DNA of 35,041 nucleotides from positions 1 through 35,041 of the forward strand of contig JAJYDB010000011.1 of NCBI GenBank assembly GCA_021777845.1, read 5' to 3'. The position numbers were made by a program, and so were the translations under genes. The notes under the pieces were generated by a model. It saw only the letters and a list, made by a program, of their open reading frames with translations. It had not been told where the DNA came from and ran no database searches. Positions 9,316 through 16,728 of this stretch are shown in pieces. This DNA comes from Planctomycetota bacterium. Lineage in GTDB: Bacteria; Planctomycetota; Planctomycetia; Isosphaerales; Isosphaeraceae. Numbering within the stretch: position 1 is the first letter of the stretch; each line of letters starts with the position of its first letter.

Positions 9316-10500
9316 ATGAATTTCTTGATTTTGGGCGAGGGGCCGGACGAACTTGCGTGGGCGCGGCGGCTCGCGGTCGACCCGACGCACAGGCTCTGGG
9401 CGGTCTATCCCAGCCTCGACGAGTTCGAGCACTTGCCCCCGGCCCGCGACCTCGACGAGGCGCTCGCGATCGCGGGGGTCGACGCGGTCGTGGTCGGCGG
9501 CGAGCCCGAATTTCGCCAGGAGGCGTTGCGACGCGCCGCCGCGGCCGGACTCCGCATCGTCTGCCTGCACCCGCCCGGTCCCGACAGCCTCGCGTATTAT
9601 CAGGTCGCCCTCAGTCGCTCCGAAACCGGCGCGATCATCGTCCCCGACCTCCCCGCGCGGCTGCACCCGGGAGCCGTGGAGATCCGTCGCGCGATCGTCG
9701 AGAAGTCGCTCGGCGAGCCGCGCACGCTCCGACTCGAAGCCATGGCCGACGTCGATCGCGACGACCTCGCCCGCGGCGCCTTCGCGCGCGACGTCGACCT
9801 GATCCGCTCGCTCTTCGGCGACGTCGAAGCCGTGAGCGCGACCGGCGACCCCGCCGGCGATCGGCCCACGCACGAGCTGATCGTCCAGATGCGCTGCGCC
9901 GTCGGTCGACGCGCCGAGGTCCGCCTCGCGGCAGGCCCGCGCGGACCCTCGGGGCTCACCCTCAACGCCGCCGACGGCACGCTCGCGATCGAGTTCGACC
10001 CCGCCTTCGAAGGCCCTTCGTATCTCACCCGCCGCGATCGCGAAGGACGCGAAACCACCGAGGAAATCCCCCCTTGGGACGCCCGCGGCGCTATTCTAAG
10101 CGTCCTCGACGACGCCGTCGACGAGCGCGACCGCGCGCCGACGCTCCTCGACGGCACCCGCGACGTCGAAGTCGCCGAGGCAACCCTCCGCGCCCTCCGC
10201 CGCGGCCGCACCATCGACCTCCACTACGAGGAAATCAGCGAGGCCGGCAGCTTCAAATCGGTCATGACCTCAACCGGATGCCTGCTGCTCATCGGCATCC
10301 TTGTCGTCCTGCCGATCGCGCTCGCCGGCCCCTCGCTCGGCTTCGGCTGGACGGTCTACATCGCCTGGGCGATCATCCCCATCCTCGTCGTTTGGGTCGT
10401 CCTGCAAGGGCTCCGGTTCGCGATCCGCAAGCCCGCGCCGCCCCCCAACCGCGACCTCGACTCCCCTTTGAATCCGCCCGACGCCCGCGAGCAAGCCTGA
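9316..10500 (+). CDS. Gfo/Idh/MocA-like protein with two C-terminal membrane helices
   Basis: This 394-residue protein begins like a nucleotide-binding oxidoreductase (MNFLILGEGPDELAWARRLA; then GVDAVVVGGEPEF and AAAAGLRIVCLHP). The usual EKP motif, whose Lys helps catalysis in Gfo/Idh/MocA enzymes, is replaced by HPPGPDS. The mid-region looks like the substrate domain (DVDLIRSLFGDVEAV, LRALRRGRTIDL). Two hydrophobic helices follow at about 320-338 and 345-367, then a Pro-rich tail. It is therefore probably a membrane-anchored, perhaps non-enzymatic member; similar tails are, as I recall, seen in other planctomycetes. The ATG at 9316 matches the start of the fold; upstream in-frame starts only add low-complexity residues. 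The gene ends three bases from the convergent DUF1080 gene. Confidence 0.8.
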   Translation: MNFLILGEGPDELAWARRLAVDPTHRLWAVYPSLDEFEHLPPARDLDEALAIAGVDAVVVGGEPEFRQEALRRAAAAGLRIVCLHPPGPDSLAYYQVALSRSETGAIIVPDLPARLHPGAVEIRRAIVEKSLGEPRTLRLEAMADVDRDDLARGAFARDVDLIRSLFGDVEAVSATGDPAGDRPTHELIVQMRCAVGRRAEVRLAAGPRGPSGLTLNAADGTLAIEFDPAFEGPSYLTRRDREGRETTEEIPPWDARGAILSVLDDAVDERDRAPTLLDGTRDVEVAEATLRALRRGRTIDLHYEEISEAGSFKSVMTSTGCLLLIGILVVLPIALAGPSLGFGWTVYIAWAIIPILVVWVVLQGLRFAIRKPAPPPNRDLDSPLNPPDAREQA

Positions 10501-10503
10501 TCC

Positions 10504-11307
10504 TTACCGAGGCGAGCTCGGAGCCGAGCGCGCCTCGCCGGCCGGCAAGGGTCGCACCCGGAGGTTGCGGAACGCGACCGGCCCGTGATCCGCCTGCAAC
10601 AACAGCGGGCCCACAGCGTGCTCTTTCGCCTTGTTCCAAGCCGCGCCGGTGGCGTACGGCACCTCGACGTCCTCCTGGATCAGCACGCCGTTCAGCGTCG
10701 CCCGCACAATGCGCGCGTCCGACGTCTTCTTGCCGTCGGCGTCAAACCGCGGCGCGCGGAAGCTCGCGTCGAGCGTCTGCCACTCGCCGGCGGGCTTACA
10801 TGCGTTCACGCGAGGAGGCTTACCTTTGTCGAGGTAATGATACGTCGGCAAGAACGCCGCGCGCGGGTAAATCCCGCCGCAATCCTGGCCCAGAGGCTGC
10901 TTTACGCCGAAACTGTCGAGAATCTGGATCTCGTAAATCCCCTGAAACTTCACCCCCGAGTTCGATCCCTTCGGGATCATGAACTCGCAGTGCAGCTCGA
11001 GGTCGCCGAACGCTCGCTTCGTGACCAAATTCACCGTCCGGCCGGTCGCGCCGTTGTAAATCGCCCCCGTCCCCGGCTCGACCGCGAACCGCCTTGGATT
11101 TGCGGAATCAAGATGTGCGTCCGCGATACTCTTCCAGCCGTATTGAGCCTGCCAGGCGGCGAAGTCGGGCGTCGAGAGCATGATCCAGGCCTCTTTTTCG
11201 TCCGCCTGGACCCGCGCGGGACAGTTTGCATAAACGCCCGCCCACGCAACGATCGCGACCCAAAACGCCGCGAGCCTCGGCCCGTCACCGCAGCTGAATC
11301 GTGACAT
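10504..11307 (-). CDS. Secreted DUF1080 (3-keto-disaccharide hydrolase-like) protein
   Basis: A 267-residue protein with an N-terminal signal (hydrophobic LAAFWVAIVAWAGVYA) and one DUF1080 domain, a concanavalin-like beta-sandwich expanded in planctomycetes. Characteristic blocks are FGDLELHCEFMIPKGSNSGV, GIYEIQILDSFG, CGGIYP, WQTLDASFRAPRFDADGKK and LLLQADHGPVAFRNLRVRPL. Some family members cleave 3-keto-glycosides; the substrate here is unknown. The start is the ATG at 11307, preceded by GGGAGCGG; the frame extends upstream but without a signal-like sequence. It is divergent from tRNA-Sec, and its stop lies three bases from the stop of the opposing gene, leaving no room for a separate terminator. 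Confidence 0.9.
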   Translation of the reverse strand: MSRFSCGDGPRLAAFWVAIVAWAGVYANCPARVQADEKEAWIMLSTPDFAAWQAQYGWKSIADAHLDSANPRRFAVEPGTGAIYNGATGRTVNLVTKRAFGDLELHCEFMIPKGSNSGVKFQGIYEIQILDSFGVKQPLGQDCGGIYPRAAFLPTYHYLDKGKPPRVNACKPAGEWQTLDASFRAPRFDADGKKTSDARIVRATLNGVLIQEDVEVPYATGAAWNKAKEHAVGPLLLQADHGPVAFRNLRVRPLPAGEARSAPSSPR

Positions 11308-11403
11308 CCGCCGCTCCCTCGCCCACGCCACCCGTCGAACACCCGACACCGAAATCGACCGCCGACTTCGATCGTACGACGCCCGTCGACGATTGCAAGC
11401 GGC

Positions 11404-11432
11404 TGGACTTCCCGACCCGCGGGCGCTATAAC
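11404..11432 (+). promoter_or_regulatory. Probable promoter of the tRNA-Sec gene
   Basis: TGGACT (11404-11409) and TATAAC (11427-11432) are 17 bases apart, matching the sigma-70 boxes at four and five of six positions. The start would be near 11439, about 14 bases before the mature 5' end of the tRNA, a sensible leader for RNase P processing. Confidence 0.55.
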
Positions 11433-11452
11433 GTCTCCTTCGGCGAACACTC

Positions 11453-11551
11453 GGGAGCGTGTTCGCGGCTGGTGCCCGGCCCGGTCTTCAAAACCGGTGA
11501 GGGGTCGCGAGAGCGGCTCCTGGTGGGTTCGATTCCCATACGCTCCCGCCA
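11453..11551 (+). tRNA. selC: tRNA-Sec (anticodon UCA)
   Basis: This 99-base gene folds as a bacterial selenocysteine tRNA. The acceptor stem has eight perfect pairs (GGGAGCGT with ACGCTCCC). The anticodon stem CCGGT/ACCGG closes loop CTTCAAA, with anticodon TCA at 11488-11490, which reads UGA. The variable arm is long: nine pairs (11500-11508 with 11513-11521, two G-U) around a GAGA loop. The T arm has five pairs and loop TTCGATT, giving the 8+5 bacterial arrangement. Discriminator G is at 11548 and CCA is encoded at 11549-11551. The D stem reaches six pairs around a TGGT loop only if C11466 is bulged out. It implies selenocysteine insertion by SelA, SelB and SelD, none of which is in the window. 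Confidence 0.95.
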
Positions 11552-11554
11552 AAA

Positions 11555-11579
11555 CCTTAAGCAGGCTCGCTTTTTAAGG
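11555..11579 (+). terminator. Possible terminator after tRNA-Sec
   Basis: CCTTAA (11555-11560) pairs with TTAAGG (11574-11579) across a 13-base loop ending in a T-run. It lies four bases after the tRNA. The stem is AT-rich and short, so support is moderate. Confidence 0.35.
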
Positions 11580-11597
11580 CGATACAGCTCGATCGCG

Positions 11598-11616
11598 ACC
11601 GGCCCGAAGTGCCGGC
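11598..11616 (-). terminator. Hairpin at the end of the exported two-module gene
   Basis: On the minus strand GCCGGC and GCCGGT form five Watson-Crick pairs plus one G-U around a seven-base loop, directly after the stop codon at 11618-11620. There is no U-tract. It may end transcription of the upstream minus-strand run. Confidence 0.35.
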
Positions 11617-11617
11617 G

Positions 11618-13231
11618 TCACTTCACAGGTCGATCGCCGGGCGTCGCGACTGCGGAGGGGGCGGGCTCGAGGCCGAGGATCCGGCCGCGGGGTCGCGAGC
11701 GGTCGACAATGACCGCGCCGCCGATTTCGGAGGTGTCGCGAGCGGTGCGGTTGCCGAGCTGGTCGACCACTTCCAACCGCACGTGGAACCGCGGCGGCAG
11801 CGCGGGGGGCACCGTCCAAATGTATTTGCCGTTGTTTTCGAGCCCCTCGACGACCGGCTGCCAGGGTGCGTTCGGGGTGTCGGCCCGCCAGGAAATCGAG
11901 ACCGGCCGCGGACCGAGATGCACGTCGGTGGCGCGCCAGGTGATCGCCAACTGCCCCGTGTGCGTGCCCGTGCCCACGAACGGCGGGTCGAGCAGGACGT
12001 TCGGCGGCGTGTCGTCAACCTCGACCCAAAGGTCGGGCGGATCGCCGGGGACGGGCGGCTGATCACCCAGCCCCGAGAGCGACTTTGTCACCAATCGCAA
12101 GCCATAAGTGCCTGTGCCGCCAAGATCTACGTCGAACGGTGAGACCTTGTCGGGATCTTCGCCGCGGCGGATCCAGGTGCGGCCGCCGTCCTGCGTGACC
12201 CAGAGTTCGACGCTCGCCGGCCCGTGCGGCCCCGCGTCCTCGACCGCGTATTGCATCGCGAACCGCGGGTTGCGGGAGTAGAGCGTGCGCGTGCCCGCGG
12301 GCTCGCTCGCGGCGCCGGCCGCCGCGGACCCGCGCGGCAGCGAGGCCGGCGGGCGACCACGCTCAGCCGGCGGATTCGAGCCGGCCGTCTCGCGCGGCAG
12401 AGGGTTGCGCTGCGTCGCCGGACGCGGAGCACGGTCCGACGGGCTCGAAATCGGAGCGATCGCGGCGGGCGAGCTGAATTCATAGGCGTCACCCGGCGGA
12501 GCCGTCGCGGGGTTGCGGGCCTCGCCTCCGGGGATCGTGATTACGTTGGCACCTTCGTTTCCAGCCTTATCCAGCACCGAGAGGCGCACCTTAAGCGGCA
12601 TCGCCGTCCCCGCATCCCAACGCTCCGCGCCTATTAAGGCCGCCCGTCGGATTGGCACGCGTCTCCATTCGCCCGCGCCGTCGATCTGGTATTCGAGCGT
12701 CAGCGTGGCGATGTCGAGATACTCGTCGCGGACCTCCCAGCGGATCGCCGCGAAGCTGCCGCGACGATCCTCAGCCTCAAGGATCACGCTCGGCGGGGTG
12801 GTATCGACGATGACCTTCAGGCTCGGCTCGACGGTCGCCTCGTCGGTTGGATAGACCTTGCCGCGTGCGTCGAGAGTCCGCACGGCGAACCAGTATTCGG
12901 CGTCGCGGGGAGCACGAAAGACGAACGCCGGTCGGTCGGGGGTCGTTCGGCTCATCGTCTTCCATGCGAAGCCGGAGTCGTCGGAGACGTAAAGCTGGAC
13001 CTCGGCGAGCTTTTCGCGTTCGGCGGGGTCGACGTTGAAGGGGATTTTGAACGAGCGGTTGCGTTGGTAGAGTGTGGCCGGCTTCGCGGTGCTCGTCGTG
13101 CGCGGTTGCTGAGCGACGGCGGCGGGAACCGCCGACAACAGCGCCGTCGGCAACAAGACCAGTCCCCACGACCAGCCTCCTGCCGTCAATCGCCGCGATC
13201 CGTGCTCAAGCCAACGCGACCACAACGCCAC
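11618..13231 (-). CDS. Exported protein with two copies of a ~185-residue beta-rich module
   Basis: A 537-residue protein of no recognised family. The N-terminus is a signal sequence (LVLLPTALLSAVPAAVA, cleavage near residue 40). Two similar modules follow: A at about 53-235 and B at about 315-505, joined by a Pro/Ser/Ala/Arg-rich linker (~236-314). Matching positions include TLYQRN/TLYSRN, VQLYVSDD/VELWVTQD, VIVDTTPPSVIL/VEVDDTPPNVLL and RLSVLDKAGN/RLEVVDQLGN. The DTTPP and DKAGN patterns are typical of immunoglobulin-like or fibronectin-like domains. The likely place is the periplasm or cell surface; no enzyme motif is visible. The start is the GTG at 13231, with AGGAGAG four bases upstream. 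It ends the bestrophin-eda-cobS-cobU run, 61 bases after cobU. Confidence 0.8.
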   Translation of the reverse strand: MALWSRWLEHGSRRLTAGGWSWGLVLLPTALLSAVPAAVAQQPRTTSTAKPATLYQRNRSFKIPFNVDPAEREKLAEVQLYVSDDSGFAWKTMSRTTPDRPAFVFRAPRDAEYWFAVRTLDARGKVYPTDEATVEPSLKVIVDTTPPSVILEAEDRRGSFAAIRWEVRDEYLDIATLTLEYQIDGAGEWRRVPIRRAALIGAERWDAGTAMPLKVRLSVLDKAGNEGANVITIPGGEARNPATAPPGDAYEFSSPAAIAPISSPSDRAPRPATQRNPLPRETAGSNPPAERGRPPASLPRGSAAAGAASEPAGTRTLYSRNPRFAMQYAVEDAGPHGPASVELWVTQDGGRTWIRRGEDPDKVSPFDVDLGGTGTYGLRLVTKSLSGLGDQPPVPGDPPDLWVEVDDTPPNVLLDPPFVGTGTHTGQLAITWRATDVHLGPRPVSISWRADTPNAPWQPVVEGLENNGKYIWTVPPALPPRFHVRLEVVDQLGNRTARDTSEIGGAVIVDRSRPRGRILGLEPAPSAVATPGDRPVK

Positions 13232-13292
13232 AACACTCTCCTAACCTATTCCTTGAAATAGTCTTACGACAAATCCGACTGACCACTCCGTA

Positions 13293-13832
13293 CTATTTAA
13301 GCCGCATCGGGATCCCGGCGACGCACAGATGCACCGCGTCCGCCTCCGCGGCCAGCATCTGGTTCGCGAGCCCTTGCAGGTCGGCGAATCGCCGCGCGAG
13401 CGCGTTCGATGCCACGCCCCCCGAGCCGACCTCGTTCGATACCCACACCACCCGCGCCGGCCCCGCGACCCGTGCCGATCGGGCGGAAGTCTCGACCATA
13501 AAGAGAATTGCGTCGTCGTCGAGAGCCGCGCCGCCGTCCATCCCGAGCATCAGGTTACTGATCCAAAGCGTCACGCAGTCGATCAGAATCGCCCCAAAAC
13601 TCGCCGACTGGTTTGCAATCACGCTCTCAAGCTCGCGAGGGGTTTCGAATGTGGTCCAGTCGGCGGGGCGTCGATGCCGGTGCCGGTCGATCCGGGCCGT
13701 CATGTCGGTGTCGTTACGGTCGCGGGTGGCGGTGGCGACGAACGCGACGGGCGGCTTTTCGGACGCAAGTCGTTCTGCCAGCCGGGTTTTGCCCGACCTC
13801 ACACCGCCCAGAATCAGAATCGATTCGCCCAT
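13293..13832 (-). CDS. cobU: Adenosylcobinamide kinase/adenosylcobinamide-phosphate guanylyltransferase
   Basis: CobU phosphorylates adenosylcobinamide and then links GMP to it, giving the activated intermediate for cobalamin nucleotide-loop assembly. The 179-residue protein has the P-loop GGVRSGKT (residues 9-16) and a RIDRHRHRRPADW segment in which His51 sits where the guanylylated His is expected. ILIDCVTLWISNLM and VWVSNEVGSGGV complete the pattern. The start is the ATG at 13832, with AAAGGGG nine bases upstream; the frame is open further upstream but lacks family sequence. cobS, the next enzyme, lies 178 bases upstream on the same strand. I saw no cobalamin riboswitch in front of either gene. 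Confidence 0.93.
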   Translation of the reverse strand: MGESILILGGVRSGKTRLAERLASEKPPVAFVATATRDRNDTDMTARIDRHRHRRPADWTTFETPRELESVIANQSASFGAILIDCVTLWISNLMLGMDGGAALDDDAILFMVETSARSARVAGPARVVWVSNEVGSGGVASNALARRFADLQGLANQMLAAEADAVHLCVAGIPMRLK

Positions 13833-14010
13833 CCGCGAGCCCCTTTCGGCCCGGCGGCTCGGGTTCGGGCGCGAACACCCGAAGCGCGACGCGCCGCTCG
13901 ACGACTTTATCGACGATCCTGCACGTTCGGCTTGATCCGAATCGAACGGTCGCGCCGATTCTCGCGACTTCAACGCGCCGTCGGCCACCCGAACGAACCG
14001 TCCGCAACCC

Positions 14011-14760
14011 TCAACTCAGACCAGCCAGCCCCAGGACCGCCAGCTCGACGACCTCGATCGTCGCTCCGAGAACATCGCCCGTGACGCCGCCGAGACGCCG
14101 TCTCGAGGCGCGGGCGACCCCTATCACGCACGCGAGGCAAACGCCCGCGACTGCCAGACCGCGGACCCCGAAGACACCGCACGCAACGACGCAAAAGATA
14201 ATGACAGCAATGTTTGCGTCGCGACGCGTGGTCGCCTCAAGGAGCCAGAGCGCCGCGCCGCGGGGCCGTGCGTAGCGCGACCAGCCGGCCGTGACCAGAA
14301 CCGCCGTCCGTGACAGCACCACGGCTCCAAAGACCGCGCGTGCACGCATTGGATCATGCAACTCGGCGAGGAGCGCGAATTTGCCGACGACCGCGAGCGC
14401 GACCGCGGCGACTCCAAAGGCTCCGACGTGCGGGTCGTCCATGATGGCCAGTCGAGCGGCGGCGTCGCGGCCGTGGCAGAGCCCGTCGGCGCTGTCGGCG
14501 AGGCCGTCAAGATGCAGAGCGCCGGTGATCGCGACCCACCCGAGCGTGATCACAAACGCAGCTGCAAAGGGCCCGGCGTGAAGGACTTGCAGCCCGGAGT
14601 CGAGGGTCGCGAGCACGAGCCCGACGAGCGCCCCGACGACGGGAAACGCCCATCGCGAGGCGGCGATGTCGCGCGCGTCGATGGTGGATCGAGCCCCCGG
14701 CCAAGGCACGATCGTGAGGAACATCCACGCGGCCCGGAGTGCGTTCGAGAGCCGCCTCAC
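14011..14760 (-). CDS. cobS: Adenosylcobinamide-GDP ribazoletransferase (cobalamin synthase)
   Basis: CobS is the inner-membrane enzyme that joins adenosylcobinamide-GDP with alpha-ribazole or its phosphate, the late step that makes cobalamin. The 249-residue protein is mostly membrane helices. It opens with ALRAAWMFLTIVPWPG and carries the conserved acidic HLDGLADSADGL motif at 83-94, with RLAIMDDPHVGAFGVAA after it. The start is the GTG at 14760. It follows eda by 51 bases and precedes cobU, whose product supplies its substrate. cobT and cbiB are not in the window. Confidence 0.93.
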   Translation of the reverse strand: MRRLSNALRAAWMFLTIVPWPGARSTIDARDIAASRWAFPVVGALVGLVLATLDSGLQVLHAGPFAAAFVITLGWVAITGALHLDGLADSADGLCHGRDAAARLAIMDDPHVGAFGVAAVALAVVGKFALLAELHDPMRARAVFGAVVLSRTAVLVTAGWSRYARPRGAALWLLEATTRRDANIAVIIFCVVACGVFGVRGLAVAGVCLACVIGVARASRRRLGGVTGDVLGATIEVVELAVLGLAGLS

Positions 14761-14811
14761 AAGCTCGACCCCGCTTCAAAGAAAGAACGTAACTCAAGGC
14801 ATGGTCACGAC

Positions 14812-15468
14812 TTATACAGACTTGCCCGCGCGATGTCTCTGCACGATCGCGGCAAACGCGGCGGCGCGTTCGCGGAGCGTCGCGTAATCGCCCTCGCGGA
14901 CGAGCCGGGGGTCGACGAGCGCACTGCCGACACCAAGACAGCACGCGCCCGCCTTCAGGAAGGCCTCGGCGGTTTCGAGGTCGACGCCGCCGGTCGGCAT
15001 GAGCCGAATTTGGGGCAATGGACCACGCAGCGACTTGAGGTAATTTGGGCCGCCGACGTCGGCAGGGAAGATTTTAACGACGTCGGCACCCGATTCCCAG
15101 GCGTTGACGACCTCGGTGGGCGTAAACGCACCCGGCATCACGGCCTTGTCGTATCGTCTGCAAAGCTTGATGACGTCAATGTTTAGGGACGGCGAGACGA
15201 TATATTCGGCTCCGGCGAGGAGTGCCGCGCGGGCGGTCTCGGGGTCGAGCACGGTGCCGGCTCCGAGGACGATGTTCTCGCCCAGTTCGCGGCGCACTTG
15301 GCGGATGACGTCCACCGCGTCGGGAACGGTGAACGTGATTTCGACGGCATGAACGCCGCCCTCGACGAGCGCTTGGACGACGGCGATGAGCGACGCGCCC
15401 GATTCCGCGCGCACGACGGCGACGAGGCCTCCGTTCAAGATCCGGCTGAGCGTGACGTCCCGGCTCAT
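14812..15468 (-). CDS. eda: KDPG/KHG aldolase family protein
   Basis: Class I aldolase of the Eda family, cleaving 2-keto-3-deoxy-6-phosphogluconate and/or 4-hydroxy-2-oxoglutarate to pyruvate plus an aldehyde. The 218 residues match the family length. Visible marks are LVAVVRAES, catalytic Glu43 in AVEITFTVPDA, LGAGTVLDPE, MPGAFTPTEV, the Schiff-base Lys132 in VVKIFPAD, and MPTGGVDLETAEAFLKAG. The ATG at 15468 has GAGGAAG about nine bases upstream. Neighbours are a bestrophin gene upstream and cobS downstream, with no Entner-Doudoroff partner gene nearby, so the in vivo substrate is not fixed by context. Confidence 0.92.
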   Translation of the reverse strand: MSRDVTLSRILNGGLVAVVRAESGASLIAVVQALVEGGVHAVEITFTVPDAVDVIRQVRRELGENIVLGAGTVLDPETARAALLAGAEYIVSPSLNIDVIKLCRRYDKAVMPGAFTPTEVVNAWESGADVVKIFPADVGGPNYLKSLRGPLPQIRLMPTGGVDLETAEAFLKAGACCLGVGSALVDPRLVREGDYATLRERAAAFAAIVQRHRAGKSV

Positions 15469-15619
15469 GCGGCCAGCTTCCTCAAAACGCGGCGTGCTGC
15501 CATCTAAGTCTCATTCATTCAACGGGTTGCGATTAGTCAGCAGCAGTTTCGCCGCCCGTCTGGAGTTTTGATCTTGAGGGACGCGCGGCTTGCTGTCAAG
15601 CGGCGACGGGCCGGTTGTT

Positions 15620-16603
15620 TCAGGTTGGCAGCGAGGCGAGCGGGTCGTGATGGCGGGGCAGCGCGAGGCGGCTGCCGGCGTCGTCGCGGCAGAGCAATTC
15701 GAAGACGTTGCGTTCGAGCATGTCGCAGAAGCCTGCGAGGGGGAGCGCACCGAGGTTGCGGGGGTCGAAGGGATTTTGAAGTTGGACGCCGATCTCGTCG
15801 AGTTCGAGCAGCGGGTAGGCGACGAGCATCACGAAAAACGGGGTGAGCCACTCGAGGCGGGGCATGAGGCCGAACGGGAGCAGGAAGAGGAAGCCGACGA
15901 TGAATCTGCGGATTTTGATGCGATAAGCGCGCGGGAGCGGGGTATTGCGGATGCGTTCGCAGCCGCCGATGTGATTGATGAGCTCGGTGCGTGCGTTTTC
16001 GGCGGCGAGAAAGGCGAAGTGGTCGAGGCCGAGTTGGTCGCGGGCGTCGCGGAGGAGTTCTCCGATACGAAGGGCGACGTAGTCAGGCATGTGCTCGGCC
16101 TCGAGGATTGCTTGGGCTTCGCCGGGGCCGAGGAGCTTCTCAAAGGGGCCGGGGTCGCGACCGTCGCGGAGGTCTTGCAGCATGGCGTGGGGGAGCGCGG
16201 CGGTCCAGCGTGCGAAGTCGGCGCGGAGTTCGCGTCGGCGGGAGGCGAGCGCGGCGTCGGGGTCTGCGTCGGGGACGTTGGCGGCGACGGTGATCGCGAT
16301 ATTGCGGGTGGCGTTGATGATCGAGCCCCAGAGTTTGCGGGCCTCCCACCAGCGTTCGTAGCCGGTGTTGGTGCGGAGGACGAGCACAGCGCCGAGGACG
16401 CCGCCCGCGATCTCAAACATCGTGATCTCGACGCCGATGTTGACGTCGACGGTTTGATTCAGGATCCAGATGGTAAGCGACCACGCTCCGAAGAGCAGTA
16501 CGCGGAGGAGCACGATGCGAGTCGCCGAGCCGCGGATTGCGATCGCCTCGTGCCAGAATCGATTGTTGAGCTCGCTCGCTTCGTGACTCGGCGTGGAATT
16601 CAT
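15620..16603 (-). CDS. Bestrophin/UPF0187-family membrane channel
   Basis: A 327-residue membrane protein of the bacterial bestrophin-like family, pentameric ion channels of the inner membrane. The N-terminal half has hydrophobic helices followed by the signature VLRTNTGYERWWEARKLWGS. The C-terminal half has FIVGFLFLLPFGLMPRLEW and LELDEIGVQLQNPFDPRN, the usual NPF-type motif, with a preceding acidic stretch. Ion selectivity cannot be read from sequence; known bacterial members conduct cations or anions. The start is the ATG at 16603, matching the family N-terminus (FWHEAIAIRGS follows). A TTG at 16645 would add 14 residues. It is the first gene of the run that continues into eda. Confidence 0.88.
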   Translation of the reverse strand: MNSTPSHEASELNNRFWHEAIAIRGSATRIVLLRVLLFGAWSLTIWILNQTVDVNIGVEITMFEIAGGVLGAVLVLRTNTGYERWWEARKLWGSIINATRNIAITVAANVPDADPDAALASRRRELRADFARWTAALPHAMLQDLRDGRDPGPFEKLLGPGEAQAILEAEHMPDYVALRIGELLRDARDQLGLDHFAFLAAENARTELINHIGGCERIRNTPLPRAYRIKIRRFIVGFLFLLPFGLMPRLEWLTPFFVMLVAYPLLELDEIGVQLQNPFDPRNLGALPLAGFCDMLERNVFELLCRDDAGSRLALPRHHDPLASLPT

Positions 16604-16698
16604 GGGGTCGAGGACCTGTCGGCGGAATCGAAAAAAAAAGGGCAAACGAATCGACGCGGCGCGCGTTGGCGACCTACGCTTTGAGTAGGCAGGCGCTC

Positions 16699-16727
16699 AT
16701 TATAAGCGGGGACGGCGCGAGGGACAC
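16699..16727 (-). promoter_or_regulatory. Possible promoter of the bestrophin gene
   Basis: A perfect TATAAT lies on the minus strand at 16704-16699. The sequence 17 bases upstream (GTGTCC) is only a three-of-six match to the -35 box. The start would be near 16692, about 90 bases before the gene. Confidence 0.4.
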
Positions 16728-16728
16728 G

